Assembly (NCBI RefSeq): GCF_016820245.1
Contig: NZ_JAFCAR010000001.1
Coordinates: 434,001-498,000 of the forward strand
Direction: 5' to 3'
Length of the DNA: 64,000 nt
Origin: Jannaschia sp. Os4
GTDB taxonomy: Bacteria > Pseudomonadota > Alphaproteobacteria > Rhodobacterales > Rhodobacteraceae
Each line of letters begins with the position of its first letter. Position 1 is the stretch's first letter. Positions 42,345 to 50,765 of the stretch are shown in pieces. Made by a program: the position numbers and the translations under genes. The notes beneath the pieces are model-generated. The model saw nothing but the letters and a program-made list of their open reading frames with translations. It was not told where the DNA came from and ran no database searches.

Positions 42345-42950
42345 CTAGTCCGCGCAGCGCGGTTCAGGCATCGGGTTCTCCGCGAGGAACCGATCACGTC
42401 GTTCGAGGGCAGGCGTGACGGCGTAGTCTAGGTCCAGCCCCGAGCGCAGGACCGCCATGCGCGGATCGTCCTCGGGCAGCGGGGTTCCGCAGGTTTCCAG
42501 CAGCGTGATCGGTACCAGGTCGGCGTAGTCGCCGCTCGGCGGGGCCACTCCGCGCTCCTTCAGCAACTCGGGATGTGCCGTCGTGACCGTGACGTCCGCG
42601 CCGGGCCCGAAGGCAACCTCGATCTCGCCGTGCTCGCCGCGCCCCTCATACGTCGACAGCCGGGCGGGATCGATCGAGAAGCGGGCTTCCCACGCCCCCC
42701 CATCGAACGACAGCCACGCGGCCTCGTAGTGGAGGAGCCCGTCGGGGCCGACCACCAAGTCCCCGCCGATGTTCCGGCCCGCCACCCGGTTCTGCGCGAG
42801 TTGGTCGTCACCCGCCCTGACCCAAAGGATCATGGGATCGCCCCACGTGCTGCTTAGAGATGTAGAGAGTTGCGTCATCACCTTCTCGCACCCCCCGAGG
42901 AGGATGACCGACACCGCGAGCATCCACCCAAGACCATTCGTCCATCCCAT
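42345..42950 (-). CDS. Lipoprotein, candidate immunity protein for the DUF2235 effector
   Basis: 201 residues with a signal peptide and lipobox LLGGC (Cys21), so it should be an envelope lipoprotein facing the periplasm. The mature part looks beta-rich (DLVVGPDGLLHYEAAWLSFDGG, EVAFGPGADVTVTTAH) and has two further cysteines (C154, C199) able to form a disulfide. Not recognised as a known family. Immunity proteins of Tle1-type phospholipases are commonly periplasmic lipoproteins encoded beside the effector, which is the basis for the suggestion. Start codon overlaps the DUF4123 stop by one base (TGATG). Confidence 0.7.
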   Translation of the reverse strand: MGWTNGLGWMLAVSVILLGGCEKVMTQLSTSLSSTWGDPMILWVRAGDDQLAQNRVAGRNIGGDLVVGPDGLLHYEAAWLSFDGGAWEARFSIDPARLSTYEGRGEHGEIEVAFGPGADVTVTTAHPELLKERGVAPPSGDYADLVPITLLETCGTPLPEDDPRMAVLRSGLDLDYAVTPALERRDRFLAENPMPEPRCAD

Positions 42951-44041
42951 CACAGATCCTCCGACCGCGCCACGATACCGGGTTGGGGCGTCCCGTCCAA
43001 ATGGCGCGTGATCCGCTCGACGGCGATCCATGCCTCGCCCGACGTCCGCAGCGGGCGGGCGATCTCTCCGTGGTCGTAGCGCTCGACGAAGTCCGGGCCC
43101 AGCATCGCCTCCCAGCAGCACAGCTTCGCGAGGTGGTCCTTCTGCCAGAAGCCCATGCCGAACCAGCTGTCGCGGTGGGTGCGGAGGTGGGCGGCCATCT
43201 CGCGGTCGGTCCAGCCCGGCGCGAGCGTGGCGTGGCGCAGCGAGATTTCGATCACCTCCTCGAAGGCCGCCTCGCGCCGGAGCTGACGGAGATGGGCGAC
43301 GACGGGCTGCGTGAGGCGGGGGACGGCGTTCGGCCCCTCGGTGCCGACCCGCCGCGAGAGGATGGTGACGCCGGTCCGGGACGGGCAGATCAGGGAGAGC
43401 GCCGCGGGGCCGCTCGGGAAGAGGGGGGCGACGAACGCGTCGACATGCTCCACGTTCCCCATGGCGAGGAGGCCCGTCGAGATCGGTGGCGACCAGTAGC
43501 GGAAGAGGAACCAGTTGCCCTCCGGATCGCGCAGGCGCGTGAAGCGCCTGAGGTGGCGGTGCAGGTCCTCCAGCGTGGCGCGGCTTCGGATCAGGATGCC
43601 CGCCTCCTGCTCCGCCAGCCCGTCCGCCCGCTCCGTCGTGGTGAACAGGCCTCGCAGGAGGGGGCTGTCCGGCGTCAGTTCGACGAGCCAGGGGGCCGTG
43701 TCGGCGAACGCCTCGAGCGCGCTCCCGGTGAAGAGGCAGCGATGGGGCAGGCCCGACGCCTCCAGCCTCTCCACGATCCCGACGACCCGCGCCGCGTCGA
43801 GCAGCGCGTAGAGCCTCGGGGGAGGCGCGTCGTCGGGGGCCGCAAGGTCCTCGGGCACGTCGAAGAGGGCGGCGCGCAGGGCGGAGGGTAGGGGGACGTC
43901 GGGATCGTCCAAGGTCTGCCACGGGGCGAGGGCGAGGGCGACGGGGTCGTCCAAGCGTTCGACCTGCATCCACGGCCCCATCGGCGACGGTGGGCGGGGC
44001 GGCGGTATGGGGCCGGCGACGTCCCGGACGATGCTGCTCAT
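42950..44041 (-). CDS. DUF4123 protein, T6SS effector chaperone family
   Basis: 363 residues. The N-terminal half resembles DUF4123 (RLYALLDAARVVGIVERLEASGLPHRCLF near 76-104, and WFLFRYWSPP further on), a family of adaptors (TEC/Tap) that load effectors onto VgrG tips. A helical C-terminal part (about 240-363) is less conserved and probably binds the cargo. It heads the three-gene cassette DUF4123-lipoprotein-DUF2235 with one-base overlap and an 8-base gap, so effector and adaptor are co-expressed. No vgrG is adjacent. A GGGAG site lies before the ATG. Confidence 0.8.
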   Translation of the reverse strand: MSSIVRDVAGPIPPPRPPSPMGPWMQVERLDDPVALALAPWQTLDDPDVPLPSALRAALFDVPEDLAAPDDAPPPRLYALLDAARVVGIVERLEASGLPHRCLFTGSALEAFADTAPWLVELTPDSPLLRGLFTTTERADGLAEQEAGILIRSRATLEDLHRHLRRFTRLRDPEGNWFLFRYWSPPISTGLLAMGNVEHVDAFVAPLFPSGPAALSLICPSRTGVTILSRRVGTEGPNAVPRLTQPVVAHLRQLRREAAFEEVIEISLRHATLAPGWTDREMAAHLRTHRDSWFGMGFWQKDHLAKLCCWEAMLGPDFVERYDHGEIARPLRTSGEAWIAVERITRHLDGTPQPGIVARSEDL

Positions 44042-44055
44042 GTCCCGTCTGGCTC

Positions 44056-44067
44056 CCGTTCGAACGG
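44056..44067. promoter_or_regulatory. Palindrome upstream of the effector-type cassette
   Basis: CCGTTCGAACGG, a perfect 12-bp palindrome ending 14 bases before the DUF4123 ATG in the 186-base gap after folC. Position suits a repressor site; it touches the Shine-Dalgarno region. Confidence 0.4.
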
Positions 44068-44227
44068 TGCGGGGCGGCGGCGCGGATGCCTCCCCCGGCG
44101 CGATTCCGCATGGCCCGACGGTAGGCGCCTTCCGCCGGCGCGCTCAACGGCGTCCGCCGCCCGACGGCTCCGCCCGTCCCGGACTGTTGCCGTGGAGGAC
44201 GCGCCTCGGGTCCCTGCCGCCCCGCCC

Positions 44228-45487
44228 CTACCCGTTCTCCCGCAGCACCCGGCCCGCGAGGTAGAGCGAGCCGCAGATGAGGATGCGGGCGGCGGGGGCC
44301 TCGGCTGCGAGGGTGGCGACGGCGGCCTCGACGGTGGGGGCCTCGGCGACGTGCTGGAGCCCCGCGCGGCGGGCGGCCTCCGCCGTCTCCTGCGCGGAGA
44401 GGGTGGCGGGCTCGCCGGGGATGGGGATAGCGGTGAGGCTGGCGGCGATCCTCGCGAGGGGCGCCATGTAGCCCGCCGCGTCCTTGGTGCGGAGCATGCC
44501 GCAGATCAGGTGGAGGGGGCGGTCGGGCAGGCGCGTGAGCGCTTCGGCCAAGGCCGCGCCCGCCGCCGGGTTGTGGCCGCCGTCGAGGCGGAGTTCGGCG
44601 TGGGGCGCGAGGTCGGTCAGGGGGCCGCGGGTGAGGCGCTGGAGGCGGGCGGGCCAGTCGGCGCGCATCGCCGCCTCCGGGTCGCCGGTGCCCAAGGTCC
44701 GCAGGGCGGCGAGGGCCGTGCCCGCGTTCTGGACTTGGTGCGCGCCGACTAGCGACGGAAGGGGGAGGTCGAGGAGGCCGCGCTCGTCCTCGAAGGCGAG
44801 GCGCCCGTACTCCTCGCGGACGTGCCAGTGCTGGCCGTGGACTTGGAGGGGGGCGCCGAGGCGGACGGCCTGCGCCTCGATGACCTCCAGCGCGTCGTCC
44901 TGCTGGGGGCCGACGATGGCGGGGACGCGGCGGGCGAGGATGCCGGCCTTCTCGGCGGCGATCTTGGACAGCGTGTCCCCGAGGAAGGCCTCGTGGTCCA
45001 TGGCGACGGGGGTGACGACGGTCAGCGCCTTGTCGGTGACGTTGGTCGCGTCGAGGCGGCCGCCCAAGCCCACCTCCAGCAGCGCGTAGTCGGCAGGGGT
45101 GCGCGACATGGCGAGGAGGGCGGCGCAGGTGGTGATCTCGAAATAGGTGATGGGTTCGCCGCCGTTGGCGGCCTCGCATTCGTCGAGGGCGGCGGTCAGC
45201 GCGTCCTCGGAGATGAGGTCGCCCGCCAGCCGGATGCGCTCGTGGAAGCGGGCGAGATGGGGGGAGGTGTAGGCGTGGACGCGGTGGCCCGCCCCTTCGA
45301 GCCCCGCGCGGATCATGGCGAGGGTGGAGCCCTTGCCGTTGGTGCCGGCGACGTGGACGACGGGGGGCAGCGCGCGCTCGGGGTGGCCCAAGGCGGCGAG
45401 GAGGCGGTGCATCCGGTCGAGCGTGAGGTCGATGACCTTGGGGTGCAGGGTCATCAGGCGCTCGAGGATGGCGTCGGAGGTGGTCAT
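44228..45487 (-). CDS. folC: Folylpolyglutamate/dihydrofolate synthase
   Basis: 419 residues. Adds L-glutamate to dihydropteroate and extends the glutamate tail of folates. Mur-ligase fold: P-loop HVAGTNGKGST at 45-55, YTSPHLARFHERI substrate loop, TNVTDKALTVVTPVAMDHEAFLG, and the C-terminal DGGHNPAA domain near 318-325. Start at 45487, lying in the 89-base gap region after accD that carries repeat copy E. accD-folC is a widespread gene order, here co-oriented. Confidence 0.96.
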   Translation of the reverse strand: MTTSDAILERLMTLHPKVIDLTLDRMHRLLAALGHPERALPPVVHVAGTNGKGSTLAMIRAGLEGAGHRVHAYTSPHLARFHERIRLAGDLISEDALTAALDECEAANGGEPITYFEITTCAALLAMSRTPADYALLEVGLGGRLDATNVTDKALTVVTPVAMDHEAFLGDTLSKIAAEKAGILARRVPAIVGPQQDDALEVIEAQAVRLGAPLQVHGQHWHVREEYGRLAFEDERGLLDLPLPSLVGAHQVQNAGTALAALRTLGTGDPEAAMRADWPARLQRLTRGPLTDLAPHAELRLDGGHNPAAGAALAEALTRLPDRPLHLICGMLRTKDAAGYMAPLARIAASLTAIPIPGEPATLSAQETAEAARRAGLQHVAEAPTVEAAVATLAAEAPAARILICGSLYLAGRVLRENG

Positions 45488-45520
45488 GGTCGGGGGTCCG
45501 GGCGTGGGGCTGGCGTCGGA

Positions 45521-45567
45521 CCGGGGCGCTGCCCCGGACCCCGAGGTATTTGTGCCAAGATGAGGGG
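45521..45567 (+). repeat. Dispersed intergenic repeat, copy E
   Basis: Hairpin CCGGGGC-GCT-GCCCCGG (45521-45537), then ACCCCGAGGTATTTGTG and CCAAGATGAGGGGG. Lies between accD and folC; closest to copy B in the core. Confidence 0.78.
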
Positions 45568-45576
45568 GCGGGGCGC

Positions 45577-46587
45577 TCAGGACTTGAGCGTCGGCTCCGG
45601 GGCGGCCTCGGCGGTGGTGCCTTCGAGGTCCTTCGCCTCGGCCTCGCCGACGGGGGCGGGGCGCGGCTCGGGGGCGGGGGCCTTCGTGTCCGCCTGCGGC
45701 TCGGGGCTGGGCAGGTCGCCGTGGACGGGGCGGTCCATCCCCGTGAGCATCCGCAGGATCGAGGCCAGCTCGGGGCGCAGATCGCGACGGTGCGTGACCC
45801 GGTCCAGCATCCCGTGGTCGAGCAGGTACTCGGCGCGCTGGAAGCCCTCGGGGAGGGTCTCGCGGATGGTCTGCTCGATCACGCGGGGGCCGGCGAAGCA
45901 GATGAGCGCGTTGGGCTCGGCGATCTGGACGTCGCCCAGCATCGCGTAGGAGGCCGTCACGCCCCCGGTGGTCGGGTGGGTAAGCACGACGACGTAGGGC
46001 AGCCCCGCCTCCTGCACCATGTCGACGGCGACGGTGGTGCGGGGCATCTGCATGAGCGACAGGATGCCCTCCTGCATCCGGGCGCCGCCGGCGGCGGAGA
46101 ACACCACGAGGGGCTTGCCGCCCGCGACCGCGCGCTCGGCGGCGGCGATCATGGCGTTGCCGACATAGGCGCCCATCGAGCCCGCCATGAACGAGAAGTC
46201 CTGCGCGGCGGCGACGATCGGCGTGCGCAGCACCTCGCCCTCGGCGACGAGCATCGCCTCCTCCTCGCCGGTCTGCTTCTGCGCGGCCTTGAGGCGGGCG
46301 GGATAGGGCTTCTGGTCGCGGAACTGGAGCGGGTCGGCCACCGGCTTGGGCACGTCGACGCGGGCGAAGGCCCCGCCGTCGAACAGCGCCTCGAAGCGCG
46401 CGCGGGGGGTGATCGCCATGTGGTGGTCGCAATTGGTGCAGACCTGCAGGTTCTCGGTCAGCTCCCGGTGGAACAGCATGGTCCCGCATTCGGGGCACTT
46501 GGTCCACAGGTTGTCGGGCACCTCGCGCCGGGAGAAGAGCGAGTTGATCCGCGGGCGGACGAAGTTCTCGATCCAGTTCATGCGCAC
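45577..46587 (-). CDS. accD: Acetyl-CoA carboxylase carboxyltransferase beta subunit
   Basis: 336 residues. With AccA it moves the carboxyl group from biotin to acetyl-CoA, the first step of fatty acid synthesis. N-terminal zinc ribbon with C31, C34, C50 and C53 (CPECG, CTNCD), then the crotonase-like carboxyltransferase domain with MGAYVGNAM, VVFSAAGGARMQEG and the oxyanion-region LTHPTTGGVTASYAMLGD. The last about 50 residues form an acidic Pro/Glu/Ala tail beyond the conserved fold. A promoter-like TTGCGC/CTATCT pair lies 33 bases upstream. Confidence 0.97.
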   Translation of the reverse strand: MRMNWIENFVRPRINSLFSRREVPDNLWTKCPECGTMLFHRELTENLQVCTNCDHHMAITPRARFEALFDGGAFARVDVPKPVADPLQFRDQKPYPARLKAAQKQTGEEEAMLVAEGEVLRTPIVAAAQDFSFMAGSMGAYVGNAMIAAAERAVAGGKPLVVFSAAGGARMQEGILSLMQMPRTTVAVDMVQEAGLPYVVVLTHPTTGGVTASYAMLGDVQIAEPNALICFAGPRVIEQTIRETLPEGFQRAEYLLDHGMLDRVTHRRDLRPELASILRMLTGMDRPVHGDLPSPEPQADTKAPAPEPRPAPVGEAEAKDLEGTTAEAAPEPTLKS

Positions 46588-46620
46588 CTCCGGCCCGGGG
46601 CGGGCCGGGCTACGGGGCGC

Positions 46621-46648
46621 AGATAGACGCGGGGGGGGCGCGGCGCAA
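46621..46648 (-). promoter_or_regulatory. Candidate accD promoter
   Basis: Minus strand: TTGCGC (46648-46643), 16 bases, CTATCT (46626-46621), ending 33 bases before the accD ATG. Same geometry as the other candidates in this window. Confidence 0.5.
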
Positions 46649-46676
46649 CGGGGCGGGGCGCGCCCCGCCCCCGGGT

Positions 46677-47339
46677 TCAGAAGGTCCGGTAGTCCGGCCA
46701 GTCGTCCGGCAGGCGGTAGCCGTTCTCCTCCAGCACGATCTGGAGCGCGGCGTAGTCGTCCTCGCTGCCGACCTCGACGCGGTGCTGGTCGTCCGTGAGC
46801 AGCGAGCGCATCTGGTCGTGCATCTCCTCCTCGGACGGGCCGCTGCCGACCCGGACGGTCATCGTCTCGGGATCGTCGTCATCGTCGTCGTCATCGTCGT
46901 CGCCGCCATGGGTATGGCCGACGCCCTTGCCCTTGCCGTGCGTGTGCCCCACGCCGAACGCCTTCCCGTGGGAGTGGCCCATGCCTTGGGACCCGTCATC
47001 GTCGTCGTCATCGTCATCATCGTCGTCGTCGATGGCGACCGTGAGCTCCGTGTAGGTCAGGCCCCAATCCGAGCGGGTGTCGGTGAGGTGCTCCTCCCAG
47101 TTCTCCAGGTCGAAGGGACGGTAGGCGCCGGTCCCGTCGGTCGTGTCGGTGCCCTGCACCTCCCCCTCGACGGCCTCGGCCACGGTGGCGAGCGGCGGCT
47201 TCAGCACGTCTACGGTGGCCAGACCCAAGGCGAGGACGGCGGTGGACAGGATCACCCAATCGACGGTGACCGCCCCCCGCTCGTCGTGGCGGTAGGCCGT
47301 GCACCGCAGGGCACGCAGGAGGGGGAGTCGCTTTTCCAT
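46677..47339 (-). CDS. Pilin-like protein with poly-Asp tracts and GHxHG repeats
   Basis: 220 residues. Residues 18-45 (DERGAVTVDWVILSTAV and the following hydrophobic run) match the processing and helix region of small Flp/TadE-type pilin-like proteins common in Rhodobacteraceae, so prepilin-peptidase-like handling or membrane insertion is likely. The middle is extraordinary: 12 consecutive Asp (104-115), three GH(S/T)HG units at 121, 131 and 141 (10-residue period), then 10 consecutive Asp (147-156). The C-terminal 60 residues are acidic and soluble. Metal or calcium binding is a reasonable inference. A perfect palindrome CACTCCGGAGTG (47341-47352) includes its ribosome binding site. Confidence 0.75.
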   Translation of the reverse strand: MEKRLPLLRALRCTAYRHDERGAVTVDWVILSTAVLALGLATVDVLKPPLATVAEAVEGEVQGTDTTDGTGAYRPFDLENWEEHLTDTRSDWGLTYTELTVAIDDDDDDDDDDDDGSQGMGHSHGKAFGVGHTHGKGKGVGHTHGGDDDDDDDDDDPETMTVRVGSGPSEEEMHDQMRSLLTDDQHRVEVGSEDDYAALQIVLEENGYRLPDDWPDYRTF

Positions 47340-47367
47340 GCACTCCGGAGTGACGGCGAAGCGTGGC

Positions 47368-48288
47368 CTAAGTGGGGCCGTCCCGCGGCGTGGTTCCGGA
47401 GGATCGTCCCCGTTTCGCGAACCATAGCCGCAGGAGCGCCCAAGCGATCACGGTGACGATCATGTCCTGCGCGATCAGCGGGCGCAGCGTCTCGGTGTCG
47501 GCGGCGTCGAACGGGGTCACGTAGAGCGCGAGGCCGGACAGCGGACCGTCCACCGCGAGCACGAGCATCGCCGTCATGTTGTTGGCCATGTGGAAGCCCC
47601 ACGCCGCGCCGATGGAGCCGGTCGCGCGGGTGAGGTCGGCGGCCACCAGGCCGAAGAGCGTGGTCGCCGCGACGATGAGCCATGCGTTCGCGCCTTGGGA
47701 GGTGGGGTCGAAGTGGCCGAGGCCGAAGAGGACCGAGGGCAGGCCCATCCAGACGAGCGGGTGGCGGAACCGGGCGGCGAGCTGCTGCTGCAGGTAGCCC
47801 CGGAACAGCACCTCCTCGGCCCCGGTCTGGAGCGCGAGGCCCGCGAGCGCGGGGACGAGCGCCACCGCCCACGCGCCGGGCGGGAGGTTCGGCACGAGGG
47901 CGAAGGGCTGCGGCAGGATCAGGAGGATCGCCCCGAAGAGCCCGAGCGTGATCAGCAGCGCCGGGACGAAGGCGCGCCCCGTGCCGGGGCCGAAGAGCGA
48001 CCGGCCCGAGCGGGCGTGGAGCAGGCGCGCGGCGAGCATCGGGCCGATCATCATCCCCGCGAAGGTGGCCAGCACGATGAGCACCGAGCGCGGCGTCTCG
48101 GCGGTCAGCAACTCGAGGAGCGCCACGTCGAGGGGCCAGATTCCGAGCGACAGCGCCGCCGCGACGATGACGCCGAAGAACAGGCCGACATAGGTCACCC
48201 CCGCGACCACGCAGCCGAGGACCAGCCGCCAGATCTGGGGGCGGCGGCGGGCGGGGGCCACGAAGCGGTCGAAGGCGGGCGTCCACAT
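47368..48288 (-). CDS. CPBP family intramembrane metalloprotease
   Basis: 306 residues, about eight membrane helices. CAAX-protease/bacteriocin-processing (CPBP, Abi) signatures: EEVLFRG with E158, E159 and R163; FGLGHF with H192; and GFHMANN with H233 and N237. These four conserved sites bind metal and form the intramembrane active centre. The physiological substrate is unknown. ATG 48288 chosen because upstream codons overlap the NUDIX gene region. It is followed after 28 bases by the pilin-like gene on the same strand; co-expression is plausible. Confidence 0.92.
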   Translation of the reverse strand: MWTPAFDRFVAPARRRPQIWRLVLGCVVAGVTYVGLFFGVIVAAALSLGIWPLDVALLELLTAETPRSVLIVLATFAGMMIGPMLAARLLHARSGRSLFGPGTGRAFVPALLITLGLFGAILLILPQPFALVPNLPPGAWAVALVPALAGLALQTGAEEVLFRGYLQQQLAARFRHPLVWMGLPSVLFGLGHFDPTSQGANAWLIVAATTLFGLVAADLTRATGSIGAAWGFHMANNMTAMLVLAVDGPLSGLALYVTPFDAADTETLRPLIAQDMIVTVIAWALLRLWFAKRGRSSGTTPRDGPT

Positions 48289-48334
48289 GGACGGTGGTAT
48301 GCGCCCTGCCCCGCGATGCGGCAATGGGGCCCGC

Positions 48335-48790
48335 TCAGCGTCGCGCCGCCAGCCGCGCGCCGAGGCCATCGGGAAAGAGCGCCGGCCCGTCCGGGCGGTC
48401 GAGGTCGGCGGGGTCGAACCAGCGCGCGGTGCAGAGGGTGCCATCGTCCTCGGCGAAGGGGACGACGGCGCGGCCTTGGATCGTGCCCGGCGGCAGGCGG
48501 ATGTCGGCGGCGAAGACGATCTCGTGGCCGGGCGCGCCCTCGTGGACGAAGAGGCTCTCCAGCACGAGGGGCGGCCCCATCACGTCGACGGCGAGGCCCA
48601 GTTCCTCGGCGAACTCGCGGACGAGCGCGTCGCGCCAGCGCTCGCCGAACTCGACCGCGCCGCCCAAGGGACGCACGCCCTTGAGACGGCCCGCGTCGTC
48701 GCGGACCTCCGCGGCGAGGAGGCGGCCCGCCGACCACGCGAGGCCGAGGGCCTTCACGCGGATCGTGGGGTGGGGGCGCCAGACGGACAT
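48335..48790 (-). CDS. NUDIX hydrolase
   Basis: 151 residues. Complete NUDIX box at 43-65 (G-G-x5-E ... REFAEELG) that binds Mg2+ and cleaves nucleoside diphosphate-linked substrates. The [19 protein letters not shown] start and the moderately divergent C-terminus resemble small housekeeping NUDIX proteins; substrate unknown. It lies divergently from ilvD with 100 bases between, and 46 bases before the CPBP gene on the same strand. Confidence 0.9.
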   Translation of the reverse strand: MSVWRPHPTIRVKALGLAWSAGRLLAAEVRDDAGRLKGVRPLGGAVEFGERWRDALVREFAEELGLAVDVMGPPLVLESLFVHEGAPGHEIVFAADIRLPPGTIQGRAVVPFAEDDGTLCTARWFDPADLDRPDGPALFPDGLGARLAARR

Positions 48791-48890
48791 AGTCCCGTCC
48801 TACCCGACCGGCGCGCCCGCCGCGAGGCGCGCGGCTTGCGGGGCGCGGGGCGCGCGGCGTATCCCGGCGGCAACGAGAGGGATGGACGCC

Positions 48891-50654
48891 ATGCTGAAGA
48901 AGCCGACCGACAAGACCAACCTGCCCAGCCGCCACGTGACCGAGGGGCCGGCGCGCGCCCCGCACCGCTCCTACTTCTACGCGATGGGGCTCGGCGACGA
49001 GGAGATCCACCAGCCGTGGGTCGGCGTCGCCACCTGCTGGAACGAGGCGGCGCCGTGCAACATCGCGCTCAACCGGCAGGCGCAGGCGGTGAAGCTCGGC
49101 GTCAAGCAGGGGGGCGGCACGCCCCGCGAGTTCACGACGATCACCGTCACGGACGGGATCGCGATGGGGCACGAGGGGATGCGCTCGTCGCTCGCCTCGC
49201 GCGAGGCGATCGCGGACACGGTCGAGCTGACGATGCGGGGGCACTGCTACGACGCGCTGGTGGGGCTGGCGGGCTGCGACAAGTCGCTGCCGGGGATGAT
49301 GATGGCGATGGTCCGGCTGAACACGCCGTCGGTCTTCATCTACGGCGGCTCGATCCTGCCGGGGAAGGTGTCGTCGGGGGCCAACGTGCCCGATAGCTAC
49401 AAGGGCCGCGACCTGACGGTGCAGGACATGTTCGAGGCGGTGGGCAACCACCAGGCGGGCAACCTCAGCGACGAGGCGCTCGACATCCTCGAGCGGGTGG
49501 CCTGCCCCTCGGCGGGGGCCTGCGGCGGACAGTTCACGGCGAACACGATGGCCTGCGTGTCCGAGGCGATCGGGCTGGCGCTGCCCAACTCGTCCGGCGC
49601 GCCCGCGCCCTACGAGTCGCGTGACCAGTACTCCATCGCGTCGGGCGTGGCGGTGATGACGCTCTTGGAGAAGAACATCCGGGCGCGGGACGTGGTGACG
49701 CGGAAGTCGCTGGAGAACGCCGCCCGCGTCGTGGCCTGCACGGGTGGGTCGACCAACGCGGGGCTGCACCTGCCCGCCATCGCGCACGAGGCGGGGATCG
49801 CGTTCTCGCTGGAGGACGTCTGCGACATCTTCCGCGACACGCCCTACTTCGTGGACCTCAAGCCCGGCGGGCAGTTCGTGGCCAAGGACCTCTACGAGGC
49901 GGGCGGCGTGCCCGTCGTGATGAAGGAGCTGCGCAAGGCGGGCCTGATCCACGAGGACTGCATGACCGCCACCGGCAAGACCATCGGCGAGACGCTGGAC
50001 GAGGTGCGCGGCGAGGCGGACGGCAAGGTCATCCACCCGGTGTCCACGCCGATCACGCCCACGGGTGGCGTGGTGGGGCTCAAGGGCAACCTCGCCCCCG
50101 ACGGGGCCATCGTGAAGGTCGCGGGGATCGCGTCGCAGCATCAGCGGTTCGTGGGTCCCGCGCGGGTGTTCGAGAGCGAGGAGGACGCCTTCGCCGCCGT
50201 GAAGGCGCGCGCCTACGAGGAGGGCGAAGTGCTGGTGATCCGCAACGAGGGGCCGGCGGGCGGGCCGGGGATGCGCGAGATGCTCGCCACCACCGCCGCG
50301 CTGTCGGGTCAGGGCATGGGCAAGAAGGTCGCGCTGATCACCGACGGGCGCTTCTCGGGGGCGACGCGCGGCTTCTGCGTGGGCCATGTCGGGCCAGAGG
50401 CCGCGCATGGCGGGCCGATCGGGCTGTTGCGCGACGGCGACGTCATCACCATCGACGCGGTGTCGGGCGAGCTGTCGGTGGACCTGTCGGCGGACGAACT
50501 GCTGGAGCGGCGCGCCAAGTGGTCCGGCCCGCGCGAGACGATCTATGCCTCGGGCGCGCTGTGGAAGTACGCCAAGCTGGTGGGCGCGGCCAAGGACGGG
50601 GCGCCGACCCATCCGGGCGGCGCGGGCGAGAAGCACGTCTACATGGATCTCTGA
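48891..50654 (+). CDS. ilvD: Dihydroxy-acid dehydratase
   Basis: 587 residues. Dehydrates 2,3-dihydroxy-isovalerate and -methylvalerate to the 2-oxo acids of valine, leucine and isoleucine synthesis. Iron-sulfur cysteines are C56 (AAPCN), C129 (GCDKSLPG) and C211 (GACGG), consistent with the IlvD/EDD family. [10 protein letters not shown] near the C-terminus is also diagnostic. ATG 48891 is chosen over 48882 because AGAGG is 10 bases from the former but only 1 from the latter. A possible promoter TTGCGG-N17-GTATCC lies at 48836-48864. Confidence 0.96.
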   Translation: MLKKPTDKTNLPSRHVTEGPARAPHRSYFYAMGLGDEEIHQPWVGVATCWNEAAPCNIALNRQAQAVKLGVKQGGGTPREFTTITVTDGIAMGHEGMRSSLASREAIADTVELTMRGHCYDALVGLAGCDKSLPGMMMAMVRLNTPSVFIYGGSILPGKVSSGANVPDSYKGRDLTVQDMFEAVGNHQAGNLSDEALDILERVACPSAGACGGQFTANTMACVSEAIGLALPNSSGAPAPYESRDQYSIASGVAVMTLLEKNIRARDVVTRKSLENAARVVACTGGSTNAGLHLPAIAHEAGIAFSLEDVCDIFRDTPYFVDLKPGGQFVAKDLYEAGGVPVVMKELRKAGLIHEDCMTATGKTIGETLDEVRGEADGKVIHPVSTPITPTGGVVGLKGNLAPDGAIVKVAGIASQHQRFVGPARVFESEEDAFAAVKARAYEEGEVLVIRNEGPAGGPGMREMLATTAALSGQGMGKKVALITDGRFSGATRGFCVGHVGPEAAHGGPIGLLRDGDVITIDAVSGELSVDLSADELLERRAKWSGPRETIYASGALWKYAKLVGAAKDGAPTHPGGAGEKHVYMDL

Positions 50655-50765
50655 CGCCGCGCGGCGGCGGGCGTCTCGGCGGAGGGCCGCCGCCGCGCCC
50701 GCCGCCCCAAACTCGCCGCATGCGGGCCTTCGCGGACGTCCGCGCGGCGGATAGGTCTCGACGAG

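Noticed and set aside
40936-44041. Cassette as a prophage or toxin-antitoxin module
   Set aside because: No phage genes, recombinase or small antitoxin-like gene; the DUF4123/DUF2235 pairing points to effector delivery instead.
46850-47035. Asp-codon tracts as a CRISPR or satellite array
   Set aside because: The GAC/GAT runs are in frame within one coding sequence and have no spacer structure.
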